A stretch of DNA of 63,048 bases from Firmicutes bacterium AM31-12AC (lineage in GTDB: Bacteria > Bacillota > Clostridia > Lachnospirales > Lachnospiraceae), in the NCBI GenBank assembly GCA_003480425.1, contig QUJA01000015.1:1-63048 (forward strand), read 5' to 3'. Each line of letters starts with the position of its first letter. Position 1 is the first letter of the stretch. The position numbers were made by a program, and so were the translations under genes. The notes under the pieces are model-generated. The model made no database searches and had not been told where the DNA came from. It worked only from the letters and a program-made list of their open reading frames with translations. Positions 44,501-53,730 of this stretch are shown one piece after another.

Positions 44501-47305
44501 CGCCGCGTGCTGAATGCCAAGGAGACCACCCTGGCTGCTCAAAAACAGCAGGCTATCCGGGAAGCCTTTAGGGACTGGATCTGGAGAGACCCGGAGCGCC
44601 GCCAGACTTTGGTGCGCCAGTATAACGAAGAAATGAACTCTACCCGTCCCCGCGAGTATGATGGCAGCCATATCACTTTTGGCGGCATGAACCCGGCCAT
44701 TACCCTGCGGGAACACCAGAAAAGTGCCATCGCCCATGTGCTGTATGGCGGAAATACCCTGCTGGCACACGAAGTAGGCGCAGGCAAAACCTTTGAGATG
44801 GTGGCCGCTGCGATGGAAGCCAAACGCCTGGGCTTGTGCCAGAAATCTCTCTTTGTGGTTCCCAACCACCTGACTGAGCAGTGGGCATCGGAGTTTCTGC
44901 GCCTCTATCCTTCTGCCAACATCTTAGTCACAACCAAAAAGGACTTTGAGACCCATAACCGCAAGAAGTTCTGCGCCCGTATTGCGACCGGTGACTACGA
45001 CGCCATCATCATGGGACACAGCCAGTTTGAGCGTATCCCCATCAGCCGGGAGCGTCAGGAAAGGCTTCTCTATGAGCAGATCGACGAGATCACCGAGGGC
45101 ATCGCAGAGGTGCAGGCCAGCGGCGGCGAGCGTTTTACCGTCAAGCAGCTGGAGCGTACCAGAAAGTCTCTGGAAGCCAGACTGGAAAAGCTGCAAGCCG
45201 AGGGGCGAAAAGACGATGTGGTAACCTTCGAGCAGCTGGGTGTGGACCGTTTGTTTGTGGACGAGGCCCACAACTATAAAAACCTGTTTCTATACACAAA
45301 AATGCGGAATGTGGCTGGTCTTTCCACATCGGACGCGCAGAAATCCTCCGATATGTTTGCCAAGTGCCGCTATATGGATGAGATCACCGGAAACCGTGGC
45401 GTGATTTTCGCCACCGGCACCCCGGTCAGCAACTCCATGACCGAGCTTTACACCATGCAGCGTTACCTTCAGTATGAACGCTTGCAAGAGCTGAACATGA
45501 CCCACTTCGACTGCTGGGCTTCCCGCTTTGGGGAGACCGTCACAGCATTGGAGCTGGCACCGGAAGGCACCGGCTACCGGGCAAGAACGAGATTCAGCAA
45601 GTTCTTTAACTTGCCTGAGCTGATGAACCTGTTCAAAGAAGTGGCCGACATTAAGACTGCCGATCAGTTAAATCTCCCTACCCCGGAAGTGGAGTACCAC
45701 AACATCGTGGCGCAACCCACCGAACATCAGCAGGAAATGGTCAAGGCTCTTTCGGAGCGCGCATCGCTGGTACACAGCGGAACCGTTGACCCGTCCCAGG
45801 ATAATATGCTCAAGATTACCTCGGATGGCCGCAAGCTGGGGCTTGACCAGAGGATCGTCAACCAGATGCTGCCGGATGAACCCGGAACAAAGGTCAATCA
45901 GTGCGTGGACAACATCATGCAGATCTGGCGGGACGGCAAAGCTGACAAGCTGACCCAGCTGGTGTTCTGCGACATTTCTACCCCGCAGGCAAAAGCTCCT
46001 GTAAGCAAGGCGGCGAAAACGCTGGATAATCCACTGCTTCACGCACTGGAAGGCGCTGTGCCTCTGCCGGAGCAGGAACCGGTCTTTACGGTATATGACG
46101 ATATTCGTCAGAAACTCATTGCCCAGGGGATGCCTGCCGACCAGATCGCTTTTATCCATGAAGCCAATACCGAAGTGCGGAAAAAGGAGCTGTTCTCTAA
46201 AGTCCGTACCGGTCAGGTTCGTGTCCTTTTGGGCAGCACCGCCAAGATGGGCGCAGGCACCAATGTGCAGGACCGTCTGGTGGCACTTCATGACCTGGAC
46301 TGTCCGTGGAGACCGGGAGACCTTGCCCAGCGCAAGGGCCGTATCGAGCGCCAGGGCAACCAGAACCCCCTTGTCCATGTGTACCGCTATGTGACAGAAG
46401 GAACTTTTGACGCATACCTCTGGCAGACGGTGGAGAACAAGCAGAAATTTATCAGCCAGATCATGACCAGCAAAAGTCCGGTTCGCTCCTGCGATGATGT
46501 GGATGAAACCGCCCTGAGTTTTGCCGAGATCAAGGCTCTGTGTGCCGGAGATCCCCGTATCAAGGAGCGTATGGATTTGGATGTGGAGGTATCCCGCCTG
46601 AAGCTGATGAAAGCTGACCACCAGAGCAAGCAGTACCGTCTGGAGGACCAGCTGCTCAAATACTTCCCAGAGGAGATTGAAAAGCACAAGGGCTTTATCA
46701 AGGGCTTTGAATCTGACCTGGAGGTTTTGGCAGCTCACCCGCACCCGGAGGACGGCTTTGCCGGTATGGAGATTCGTGGAGACCTGCTGACCGATAAGGA
46801 GAACGCCGGTGCAGCCCTTTTGGATGCCTGCAAGGAGGTTAAAACCTCCGATCCGGTGCAGATCGGCAACTACCGGGGGTATGCCATGTCCGTGGAATTT
46901 TCCGCTTGGAAACAGGAGTATACGCTCCTGCTGAAAGGACAGATGACCCACCGGGCAACCCTTGGTACAGACCCTCGCGGAAATCTTACCCGTATCGACA
47001 ATGCCCTTGCTCAGATGCCCCAGCGTCTGGAGGCGGCAAAGGCCCAGCTGGATAACCTCTATCAGCAGCAGGCTGCCGCAAAGGAGGAAGTCGGAAAGCC
47101 ATTCCTTTATGAAGAAGAACTGAGAAGCAAAAACGCCCGTCTGGTGGAGCTGGATACCCTGCTCAACATCGACGGAAAGGGGCAGGCACACACCGAGTCT
47201 GTTGTTGCCAAAAGCACACGGCCTTCGGTGCTGGATAACCTAAAACGCCCGGTGCAACCCCGCAGTACAGACAAGAAACCAAAACAGCATGAGGAGGTGC
47301 GATAA
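38517..47305 (+). pseudogene. giant ArdC-like / N6-methylase-like / SNF2-helicase protein, apparent -1 frameshift
   Basis: About 2,930 codons. Frame 1 (38517-43709) has an ArdC-like N-terminus (LYKYPFHEQLMIYAQRPDAT), a charged linker overlapping tnpV, repeated modules of the K(V)RFLKDEYG...RRL-x-x-LI-x-x-x-RYLTEEEQ type, and a methylase-like core (LEPSMGVGNFFGM; NVPFG). It then derails after 43613. Frame 2 (43616-47305) continues with LRECVQQLIDLQMDAATPDS and the SNF2 helicase: HEVGAGKTFEM, FVDEAHNYKN, ATGTPVSNSM, MGAGTNVQDRL and QRKGRIERQGNQN. Adding one A (GGCATGG for GGCTGG) restores Val-Lys-Gly-Met-Val-Gly and one protein. Probably remodels or protects transferred DNA. Confidence 0.9.
39289..39645 (+). 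CDS. TnpV-family protein encoded inside the helicase/methylase gene
   Basis: A 118-residue TnpV-like protein (YIQNGDYQIPDLKLSQQPEK, LGKYGRMRKTYLKEHRPILY) read one frame off the surrounding giant ORF. AAGAAAGGAG at 39271-39280 with 8-base spacing to the ATG is a strong ribosome binding site. In the host frame the same DNA encodes a Pro/Arg/Glu-rich linker without folded-domain character, which is what a frame imposed by another gene looks like. TnpV proteins are small conserved proteins of Tn4451-type elements with unknown function. Confidence 0.85.
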   Translation: MNNPMTYIQNGDYQIPDLKLSQQPEKPLGKYGRMRKTYLKEHRPILYNQMLLSEKLYPHLIEIDETAQSRLEQMMLQLAKEAGATEELKASDPMKWVGLMNTCKAQAEEILMAELINS

Positions 47306-47306
47306 C

Positions 47307-48113
47307 ATGAATACTAACGATCTGAATACAGCCCTTTATGAAAAGATGGCTGCCGAACAGGATAAGTTCCGGGACTGGCTGAAAAGCCAGCCCCCGGAAG
47401 AAATCCTGCACCACACCTATGAATATACTGTCCGTGAGGATATTGTGATGGCGATGGAGGAGCTGGAGCTGACCGACGCCCAGGCCAAGGCACTTTTGGA
47501 ATCTCCCTCTCCATTGGCGGATGTGTACCGCTATTTTGAAAAGCTGGAGACCGGCTATATGGATGTGATCCGGGACAGTATTGAGAACCGTGCCGATGAT
47601 GTGTGCAAGGCGCAGGAAGAATTACGAACCGCCCCTCTCTACCCCCATTCTGCCGCCTATGCGTCCGAGCATGGAGAGATGGCACAATATAACCGTTCGT
47701 ATCAGGCGAACAGCGCCTGCAAAGAAGCCATTGCGCAGACCATCAGCGCCCACTATGCAGAGAACCGGCTGGATACGGAGGCGGCGGTCAAAGATGTGCT
47801 GGAAAAGTTCGGGACGGAACGGGTACAGTTTATTCTTGCCAATACCATCCAGCGCAAGAACTATGACGGGCGTATCTCTCAGGACAATAAAGCATGGGCA
47901 AAAACCATTCCTATGCTGGAGGACAGCGGCGCTTCTCGCCACTGTGCCTATCTGGTGGTAGATCAGGTCAATCCCGGTTTGACCGATCTGTTCACCAGAC
48001 AGTTCCGAAAAGTTGCTCAAGAACAGCAGAAAAGTTCTGTCCTGCAAAAGCTCAAACAGGAGCTGCCCGCCCATAAGTCTGCCGCCCCGAAAAAACGGGA
48101 GCCGGAGCGATAA
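47307..48113 (+). CDS. DUF3848/DUF3849-type ICE protein
   Basis: A 268-residue protein. An N-terminal DUF3848-like part (LYEKMAAEQDKFRDWLKSQP; ILHHTYEYTVREDIVMAMEE) is followed by a DUF3849-like part (PHSAAYASEHGEMAQYNRSY; ACKEAIAQTISAHYAENRLD; VQFILANTIQRKNYDGRISQ). GAGGAGG, the end of the helicase gene, serves as its ribosome binding site, with ATG 47307 two bases after the previous stop. The ATG in the longer frame at 47289 is not supported. No enzymatic motif is visible. Confidence 0.85.
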   Translation: MNTNDLNTALYEKMAAEQDKFRDWLKSQPPEEILHHTYEYTVREDIVMAMEELELTDAQAKALLESPSPLADVYRYFEKLETGYMDVIRDSIENRADDVCKAQEELRTAPLYPHSAAYASEHGEMAQYNRSYQANSACKEAIAQTISAHYAENRLDTEAAVKDVLEKFGTERVQFILANTIQRKNYDGRISQDNKAWAKTIPMLEDSGASRHCAYLVVDQVNPGLTDLFTRQFRKVAQEQQKSSVLQKLKQELPAHKSAAPKKREPER

Positions 48114-48115
48114 CC

Positions 48116-48454
48116 ATGGCAAAGCGCAAGCGGGATGTTCCGGTTTTGTTTTGGGTGTCCGCAGAAGAACTGGAGCTGATCCATCAAAAGATGCAGCAAT
48201 ACGGGACAGAGAATTTGAGCGCTTATCTGCGGAAAATGGCACTGGATGGGTATGTGGTCAAACTGGATTTGCCGGAGCTGAAGGAGTTGGTTTCCCTGAT
48301 GCGCCGAAGCAGCAACAACTTGAATCAGCTGACTCGCAAAGTGCATGAGACCGGGCGGATTTATGATGCTGACTTGGAGGATATATCCCAGCGGCAGGAA
48401 CAACTGTGGGAAGGTGTGAAGGAAATCCTTACCCAACTCTCCAAACTTTCATAA
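48116..48454 (+). CDS. MobC-type relaxosome protein of the ICE
   Basis: A 112-residue DNA-binding accessory protein. KRKRDVPVLFWVSAEELELI and NLSAYLRKMALDGYVVKLDL form the ribbon-helix-helix-type part; the MobC hallmark NNLNQLTRKVHETGRIYD follows near 64. It begins 2 bases after the DUF3849 stop and is followed by a strong terminator. The relaxase is 2.3 kb further on, separated by other genes. Confidence 0.87.
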   Translation: MAKRKRDVPVLFWVSAEELELIHQKMQQYGTENLSAYLRKMALDGYVVKLDLPELKELVSLMRRSSNNLNQLTRKVHETGRIYDADLEDISQRQEQLWEGVKEILTQLSKLS

Positions 48455-48474
48455 CAGGGATAGATACTCCATTT

Positions 48475-48522
48475 GCGGAGGGAGGAACGGCGTTTCTTCG
48501 CCGCACCTTCCTCCGCTTTTTC
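48475..48522 (+). terminator. intrinsic terminator after mobC
   Basis: An 11-bp stem (48475-48485 with 48506-48516, one G-U) carries an inner CGGCG/CGCCG hairpin, then TTTTTTC and TTTTT. It ends the long transfer operon at mobC. Confidence 0.9.
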
Positions 48523-48605
48523 TTTTTGCCGGTATCCTTGTCTTTTGCCTGTCCGTACCGGATAATATGAGTAGAATAAGAAGCGTAGCAAAGGAGTGAA
48601 AACAG

Positions 48606-48908
48606 ATGCTGACCTTTGAAAAGGTGCTGGAGATTTTTGCGGATTACCTAACCGCAGACGAGACCATAGAAGTTTATATCAGCCGCCATGGATGTGTAAG
48701 AGTTGAATTTGACCAAGATTTTCACTATTGCTCTGGCGAGGTGTGCCATACTCCCAAGGAACTGTTCGACCTCTTAGCCGATGATTACCGGACTTATCTG
48801 GAGATTGAACTGACCAAAGGAAAACGGGAAGTGACGGAAGATGATGAGAGAGAAGCGGATGCCCTATGCAAACAGTATCTGGAGCGTTGGAAGGAGGAAC
48901 AGAAATGA
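48606..48908 (+). CDS. conserved acidic ICE protein
   Basis: A 100-residue protein (LTFEKVLEIFADYLTADETI; VEFDQDFHYCSGEVCHTPKE) with a charged helical C-terminus. GCAAAGGAGTG precedes the ATG, and its stop overlaps the membrane-protein start. No known catalytic motif; conserved-looking in this class of element but function unknown. Confidence 0.72.
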   Translation: MLTFEKVLEIFADYLTADETIEVYISRHGCVRVEFDQDFHYCSGEVCHTPKELFDLLADDYRTYLEIELTKGKREVTEDDEREADALCKQYLERWKEEQK

Positions 48909-49204
48909 AGATTTTGAAATGTCTGCTGATGATCGTAACTGCACCGGTCATTTTGGTGTTGACGCTTTTTGTCTGGCTCTGCACGGGGCTGATCTACATA
49001 TCCGGTCTGGTGCTTGGTCTACTAAGCACGGTAATTGCTCTGCTTGGCGTGGCTGTGCTGATTACCTATTCCCCGCAGAATGGTGTGATTTTGCTGGTTA
49101 TGGCATTTTTGATTAGCCCGATGGGGCTGCCGCTGGCTGCAATCTGGCTACTGGGAAAGGTGCAGAGTTTGAAATTTGCGATACAGGATTGGGTGTATGG
49201 GTAA
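48905..49204 (+). CDS. CD1845-like small membrane protein
   Basis: A 99-residue protein almost entirely of hydrophobic helices (VILVLTLFVWLCTGLIYISG; LGLLSTVIALLGVAVLITYS) with a short basic tail KVQSLKFAIQDW. It is coupled to the upstream gene by a 4-base overlap. Small membrane proteins of this type are usual between MobC and relaxase in clostridial ICEs; role unknown, perhaps surface exclusion or channel support. Confidence 0.78.
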   Translation: MKILKCLLMIVTAPVILVLTLFVWLCTGLIYISGLVLGLLSTVIALLGVAVLITYSPQNGVILLVMAFLISPMGLPLAAIWLLGKVQSLKFAIQDWVYG

Positions 49205-49278
49205 ATGATGTGAATATAATTTGGAATGAAAAAGAAGCAGGACAATGGGAGATGAGACCCAATGCCCTGCTTCTCTGT

Positions 49279-50691
49279 TTATTCGGAACGAACTGTAATA
49301 TATTTTTGATTGCGACTTTTAGGTTTATCGGGAATAGTCATTTCTAATTGCCCGGATTCTAAAAGCGGATTGATATGTTTCAAAGTGAAGTTTCTTAAAT
49401 CTTTGAAGCCGCAAAATACTGCAAGCTCTTTCTTGGATTTTGGTGTTGTGCAAAAAGCCAAAATCTGTTTGGACACCGTTGATAGTTCAATATCTTGGTG
49501 GGTAACTTGGTGGATAACTTGGTGGGTGTCATCCTCTAAGTTGTAGTTTACATTTTTCAAGATGACCCTGAAATCTGTTGCTGTTGAGGAAAATTCAGGC
49601 TTATATGCCGCTGTATATCCAGGTAGCTTTTCGGTTTCACTGACGATTTTGCGTAGGCCACTTCCACGGCGTTCCATGTACTTCATGCGGTGGAACAGGT
49701 CAGCAATCACAGGGTTTCGCCGCATGGAACGGATACTGTAAATATCGTATTCCTGAATTGAGCCGCCGCCAAACATACCGCCAGGAGATGTGATTTCCAC
49801 CCGATCATCAAACATATCAATATGGATTTCGCTGCCAAGCACAATATAATCACGATGGATAAGCGCATTGACAAGAGCCTCTGTCACAGCTCGTTCAGCA
49901 TAATCCGGCTTGTCTACACGATACTGTGCCTCTTTGACAAAACGGACTTTGGAATTATTGCGAATAAATTCACTGCCGCTTTTCAGTAGATAAATCAGAT
50001 TCCCTTCGTATTCTTTATCGTCCAGCGCATCATCAAAGATAGAGCCTTTTTCCAAGCCATTCCACCGGGTACAGAACATACGGGAGTTATAAACTGTGTG
50101 CTGATCGGTCATGAGCTTTCCGGCATTGGTCAAGAACCCATTTTTGTCAGCCAAACCGAAGGAGACATAATCGGATGGCTCAAAGCGGAGACCGGTCCGT
50201 TCCAGATAGGTTGCTTCCAGAAGTGTAAAGCTGTAATCCTTTTTTACCGCGTCTGTTGTTAGGGTATCAAAGGACTGATTGGTTCCCTTTAAGATCAGTT
50301 CATTCACAATGTAATCCGGTGCAATTACGCTTTCATTTCCAACACGGATGTATGCTTCCATTACTCCGTCTGCCTTGTAATAGTATGGGGTGCTGCGGCC
50401 AGGAGAAACCTCCAGAGCCAACAGGTTTTTACCATCTTCCTGCAATGGCTTTAAGATAAACTGCGGTAATGGTGTGATACGTTCTTTGATTAAGCGGCTG
50501 ATCGCTTCAGCATCCTTTTGAACATCGGACAAGCCGATAGGCTCCCGGTCATCGGAGACTCCGAAAAACAGAGTGCCGCCAATTCCATTGGAAAAGGCAC
50601 TGACACTTTTTAACCAGCTTTTTGGCTTTTTTATTTCGAGAGCAACTTTGAAATCACATTCGGTTGCTTCAGCAATGAGCTGTTCTATCAT
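49279..50691 (-). CDS. AlbA_2/Schlafen-type ATP-binding regulator
   Basis: A 470-residue protein encoded against the direction of the mob genes. The N-terminal AlbA_2 domain (ECDFKVALEIKKPKSWLKSV, FSNGIGGTLFFGVSDD) resembles the Schlafen/AlbA nucleic-acid-binding fold. The central HATPase_c_4-like region has VTEALVNALIHRDY and RRGSGLRKIV; the C-terminal HTH-like end is LAVFCGFKDLRNFTLKHINP. Between them HQVIHQVTHQ is a short repeat. ATG 50691 has AGGAGGG 8 bases upstream; the longer frame is not supported. A transcriptional regulator or stress/defence protein is likely; target unknown. Confidence 0.85.
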   Translation of the reverse strand: MIEQLIAEATECDFKVALEIKKPKSWLKSVSAFSNGIGGTLFFGVSDDREPIGLSDVQKDAEAISRLIKERITPLPQFILKPLQEDGKNLLALEVSPGRSTPYYYKADGVMEAYIRVGNESVIAPDYIVNELILKGTNQSFDTLTTDAVKKDYSFTLLEATYLERTGLRFEPSDYVSFGLADKNGFLTNAGKLMTDQHTVYNSRMFCTRWNGLEKGSIFDDALDDKEYEGNLIYLLKSGSEFIRNNSKVRFVKEAQYRVDKPDYAERAVTEALVNALIHRDYIVLGSEIHIDMFDDRVEITSPGGMFGGGSIQEYDIYSIRSMRRNPVIADLFHRMKYMERRGSGLRKIVSETEKLPGYTAAYKPEFSSTATDFRVILKNVNYNLEDDTHQVIHQVTHQDIELSTVSKQILAFCTTPKSKKELAVFCGFKDLRNFTLKHINPLLESGQLEMTIPDKPKSRNQKYITVRSE

Positions 50692-50727
50692 AAAATCCCT
50701 CCTTTGAGGTATTGGTAGTTTCTTTAT

Positions 50728-50756
50728 ATTATACCCATAAGGAGAGTTTATTTCAA
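50728..50756 (-). promoter_or_regulatory. promoter of the AlbA_2 gene
   Basis: On the minus strand TTGAAA (50756-50751), 17-base spacer, TATAAT (50733-50728). It lies in the divergent region before the relaxase gene, about 37 bases upstream of the AlbA_2 start codon. Confidence 0.8.
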
Positions 50757-50805
50757 CGATAGGCACAAAGAGTTCAGAGAAAATATTTTGAGAGGAGGGC
50801 TTTTT

Positions 50806-52218
50806 ATGGCAACTACAAGAATCATGCCACTTCATGTCGGCAAAGGCCGCACAGAGAGTCGGGCGATCAGTGACATCATCGACTATGTAGCAAATCCACA
50901 GAAAACAGATAATGGAAGGCTCATCGCAGGATTTGCGTGTGACAGCAGAACGGTTGATGCGGAGTTTCTTTTAGCAAAAAGGCAGTATATCGTTGCTACC
51001 GGACGAGTGCGCGGTGCGGATGATGTGATTGCCTATCATGTGCGCCAGTCCTTCCGCCCCGGCGAGATTACTCCGGAAGAAGCTAACCGGCTGGGTGTGG
51101 AATTTGCCAAGCGATTTACTAAAGGCAACCATGCCTTTGTGGTCTGCACTCACATAGACAAGTCGCACATTCATAATCACATTATCTGGTCATCGGTCAG
51201 CTTAGAATATGACCGGAAATTCCGAAACTTTTGGGGCAGTACCAAGGCGGTTCGCAGGTTAAGTGATACCATCTGCATTGAAAACGGACTGTCCATTGTA
51301 GAGAATCCGAACCCTCATGGAAAGAGCTATAACAAATGGATGGGAGATCAGGCAAAGCCCTCTCACCGAGAGCTGCTTCGTGTGGCGATTGACAACGCAT
51401 TATCACAAAGTCCTGCTAATTTTGAGGAGCTGCTGAAGCTGCTGCAAGAGTCCGGCTGTGAGGTATCAAAGCGCGGAAAATCGTATCGACTGAAGCTCTC
51501 TGGTTGGGAGAAAGCCGCCCGCATGGACAGTCTGGGCGAAGGATATGGATTGGAAGATTTGCGGGCAGTTCTCTCCGGGAAGAAAGCACATACCCCGCGA
51601 AAGAAAACAGTCACACAGGCAGAGCCGCCAAAGATCAATCTGCTGGTGGACATTCAGGCAAAATTGCAGGCTGGAAAAGGCGCTGGTTATGCTCGATGGG
51701 CTAAGGTGTTCAACCTCAAGCAGATGGCGCAGACCATGAATTACCTGTCAGAGCACAACCTGCTGGAGTATGCGGTTTTGGAAGAAAAGGCTGCGGCTGC
51801 CACGGCACATCACAATGAACTTTCGGCGCAGATCAAAGCGGCTGAAAAGCGCATGGCAGAGATCGCTGTTCTGCGTACTCACATCGTAAATTATGCCAAG
51901 ACCCGTGAGGTCTATGTGGCATACCGCAAGGCGGGTTACTCTAAGAAATTCAGGGAAGAACATGAGGAAGAAATTCTGCTCCACCAGGCTGCTAAGAATG
52001 CCTTTGATGAGATGGGCGTCAAGAAGCTGCCCAAGGTCAAAGAGTTGCAGACAGAGTACGCGAAATTGTTGGAAGAAAAGAAAAAGACCTATGCCGAGTA
52101 TCGGCATTCCCGTGAGGAAATGCGAGAACTTTTAACGGCAAAGGCCAATGTGGATCGGGTCCTGAAAATGGAGGTAGAACAGGATGTTGAAAAAGAAAAA
52201 GACCACGGCCAGCGGTAA
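50806..52218 (+). CDS. MobP-type relaxase of the ICE
   Basis: A 470-residue relaxase. TTRIMPLHVGKGRTESRAIS starts the catalytic domain, with YVANPQKTDNGRLIAGFACD near residue 27 and the metal-binding HIDKSHIHNHIIWSSVSLEY near 115. The C-terminal region GKGAGYARWAKVFNLKQMAQ, followed by KTREVYVAYRKAGYSKKFRE, parallels the IME relaxase C-terminus. AGAGGAGGGC precedes the ATG. Its stop is followed within about 20 bases by a cluster of hairpins containing an oriT-like motif. Confidence 0.93.
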   Translation: MATTRIMPLHVGKGRTESRAISDIIDYVANPQKTDNGRLIAGFACDSRTVDAEFLLAKRQYIVATGRVRGADDVIAYHVRQSFRPGEITPEEANRLGVEFAKRFTKGNHAFVVCTHIDKSHIHNHIIWSSVSLEYDRKFRNFWGSTKAVRRLSDTICIENGLSIVENPNPHGKSYNKWMGDQAKPSHRELLRVAIDNALSQSPANFEELLKLLQESGCEVSKRGKSYRLKLSGWEKAARMDSLGEGYGLEDLRAVLSGKKAHTPRKKTVTQAEPPKINLLVDIQAKLQAGKGAGYARWAKVFNLKQMAQTMNYLSEHNLLEYAVLEEKAAAATAHHNELSAQIKAAEKRMAEIAVLRTHIVNYAKTREVYVAYRKAGYSKKFREEHEEEILLHQAAKNAFDEMGVKKLPKVKELQTEYAKLLEEKKKTYAEYRHSREEMRELLTAKANVDRVLKMEVEQDVEKEKDHGQR

Positions 52219-52235
52219 GCTGGTCCTGGTCAAAA

Positions 52236-52372
52236 GCGTTCGCAGAACGCGTAGCCACAGAATGAAATTCTGTGTTCAAAGGGGCTTGGGGGCGCTGCCC
52301 TCAACAAGCAAGCGGAGAGGAAAATCACGGAGGGATTTTCTTCTCTGCGGGCCTGTGTGTATTAACACAGGC
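52236..52372. other. hairpin cluster with candidate ICE oriT
   Basis: Five inverted repeats in succession: GCGTTC/GAACGC (52236-52250); CACAGAAT/ATTCTGTG (52256-52274); GCTTG/CAAGC around GGGGCGCTGCCC (52284-52309); GAAAATC/GATTTTC (52320-52340); GCCTGTGT/ACACAGGC (52351-52372). The sequence at 52282-52308 (GGGCTTGGGG...CCCTCAACAAG) matches in pattern the motif before the IME mobC. I infer an origin of transfer; a terminator role for some stems is possible. Confidence 0.6.
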
Positions 52373-52440
52373 ATTGCTTGCCTCTTTTCTCAGAAATTGA
52401 AAAGAACCAGTGAGAGAATCGTTAAATTTCACTCACTGGC

Positions 52441-52797
52441 TCAATTCATTTCAAATTTTTCGGACAACTCTGTCAGTTCTTTCACCGTTTCCTGGGTGTG
52501 ATGTAACAGGGTGCCACGCATTTCTGGCGGACAGCTGGAATAAAGCATTTTCATCTGATTGACACCTTCATCTTCCAGAGAAATATCTGGATTTATAAGC
52601 GTATCTAAAGAGATGTGCAGGACCTTTGCCAATGCTCTTAAAATCAAATAAGAAGGATTCATTTTCCCCTTTTCGATATTGGCGATTTGCTTTACAGAAA
52701 CATGGCTCAGATCCGCAAGTTCCTGCTGTGTCAGGTCTTTTTTCTTTCGGGCTTCCCGCATTTTTTGCCCAAAAGCAGTCAAATCATCAATCGGCAT
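52441..52797 (-). CDS. XRE-family HTH regulator
   Basis: A 118-residue regulator divergent from the two-component system. The HTH (LTAFGQKMREARKKKDLTQQ, ELADLSHVSVKQIANIEKGK, PSYLILRALAKVLHISLDTL) occupies about residues 5-68; a helical C-terminus (MRGTLLHHTQETVKELTELS) may dimerise. ATG 52797 fits AGGTGG at 6-base spacing. One arm of a 13-base inverted repeat covers its start. It probably represses itself and perhaps the adjacent cargo. Confidence 0.88.
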   Translation of the reverse strand: MPIDDLTAFGQKMREARKKKDLTQQELADLSHVSVKQIANIEKGKMNPSYLILRALAKVLHISLDTLINPDISLEDEGVNQMKMLYSSCPPEMRGTLLHHTQETVKELTELSEKFEMN

Positions 52798-52886
52798 AAT
52801 CATCCACCTCAAGTATATTCTATCGTGCCGATTTGCACAAAGGAATAACCTTATTATACCGGTTGATAGGTTTGATTATGCCGATT
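52789..52886. promoter_or_regulatory. 13-base inverted repeat flanking the XRE gene start
   Basis: AATCGGCATAATC (52789-52801) and its exact reverse complement (52874-52886) are 72 bases apart. One arm covers the XRE start codon and the other lies upstream. Paired operator sites for autoregulation by looping are possible. Confidence 0.45.
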
Positions 52887-52970
52887 TTTAATAAAGACTT
52901 GAATACCATCCTTGTATCACTAACTGGATCAACTTATAATATAGATGGAAATTTTTTTTTGAAAAAATCC

Positions 52971-53009
52971 GTCCGCTGTAACATTTCGCGGACATTTGCC
53001 TGTTATACT
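52971..53009 (+). promoter_or_regulatory. promoter and operator of the two-component genes
   Basis: GTCCGC and GCGGAC form perfect arms around TGTAACATTTC (52971-52993). The 26 bases at 52973-52998 recur exactly at 54901-54926. TATACT at 53004 is the -10, at the same distance from the operator as in the second copy. The response regulator is the probable binder. Confidence 0.75.
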
Positions 53010-53037
53010 ATCTGCAAAAAGCAAAGGAAGTGAGGAT

Positions 53038-53730
53038 ATGAAGCAGATTTTAATTGTCGAGGACGACAGTTTTTTGAATAAGATGTTGACTTATAACCTG
53101 ACCGCAGATGGCTATGGCGTGACTTCTGCCCTAAACGCCAGAACCGCAGCCGATGCCATCCGCCAACGGGAGTTTGATTTAGTTCTGCTGGACGTCAACC
53201 TGCCGGACGGCAACGGTTTTGAACTGTGCAGGCTAATAAAGCCCCAGCACCCGGACACCATCATAATTTTCCTGACCGCCAACGATCAGGAGAGCGACCA
53301 GATACGGGGTTATGAGGTGGGCGCGGTGGACTACATCACAAAGCCCTTTGTGATCAGAGCCTTGCAGCGAAAAATCAAAGCCATGTTCGCCATGCTGGAA
53401 CACCACAAACCAGCTAAAGACATTTACGACGATGGACGGCTGTTTCTGGACTTTTCAGAGCAGACGGCTTCCTTAAATGGAAAGCCTCTGACTCTATCCC
53501 CGATGGAGTACAAAATGCTGAACCTGTTTCGCAAAAATCCCCGGCAAGTGCTGACTCGTGGACAGCTTTTGGAAAAGCTGTGGGATATAGACGAGAAGTA
53601 TGTGGACGAACACACCCTGACAACCTCCATCAGTCGGATTCGCAGCAAGATTGAATCCGACGGAGGTGCCCCCTACATCAAGACCGTTTACGGCATGGGT
53701 TATCAATGGACGGGAGGCGAGGCAAAATGA
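53038..53730 (+). CDS. OmpR-family response regulator
   Basis: A 230-residue regulator. Receiver domain: acidic pair D9/D10, phosphoacceptor D52 in LVLLDVNLPDGNGF, and K102 in YITKPF. The C-terminal winged helix (LTLSPMEYKMLNLFRKNPRQ, DEHTLTTSISRIRSKIESDG, YIKTVYGMGYQW) binds DNA. It is coupled to the sensor kinase by a 4-base overlap. The repeated operator upstream of this gene and of the ABC transporter genes suggests it controls both. Such modules usually respond to cell-wall-active antimicrobial peptides. Confidence 0.93.
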   Translation: MKQILIVEDDSFLNKMLTYNLTADGYGVTSALNARTAADAIRQREFDLVLLDVNLPDGNGFELCRLIKPQHPDTIIIFLTANDQESDQIRGYEVGAVDYITKPFVIRALQRKIKAMFAMLEHHKPAKDIYDDGRLFLDFSEQTASLNGKPLTLSPMEYKMLNLFRKNPRQVLTRGQLLEKLWDIDEKYVDEHTLTTSISRIRSKIESDGGAPYIKTVYGMGYQWTGGEAK

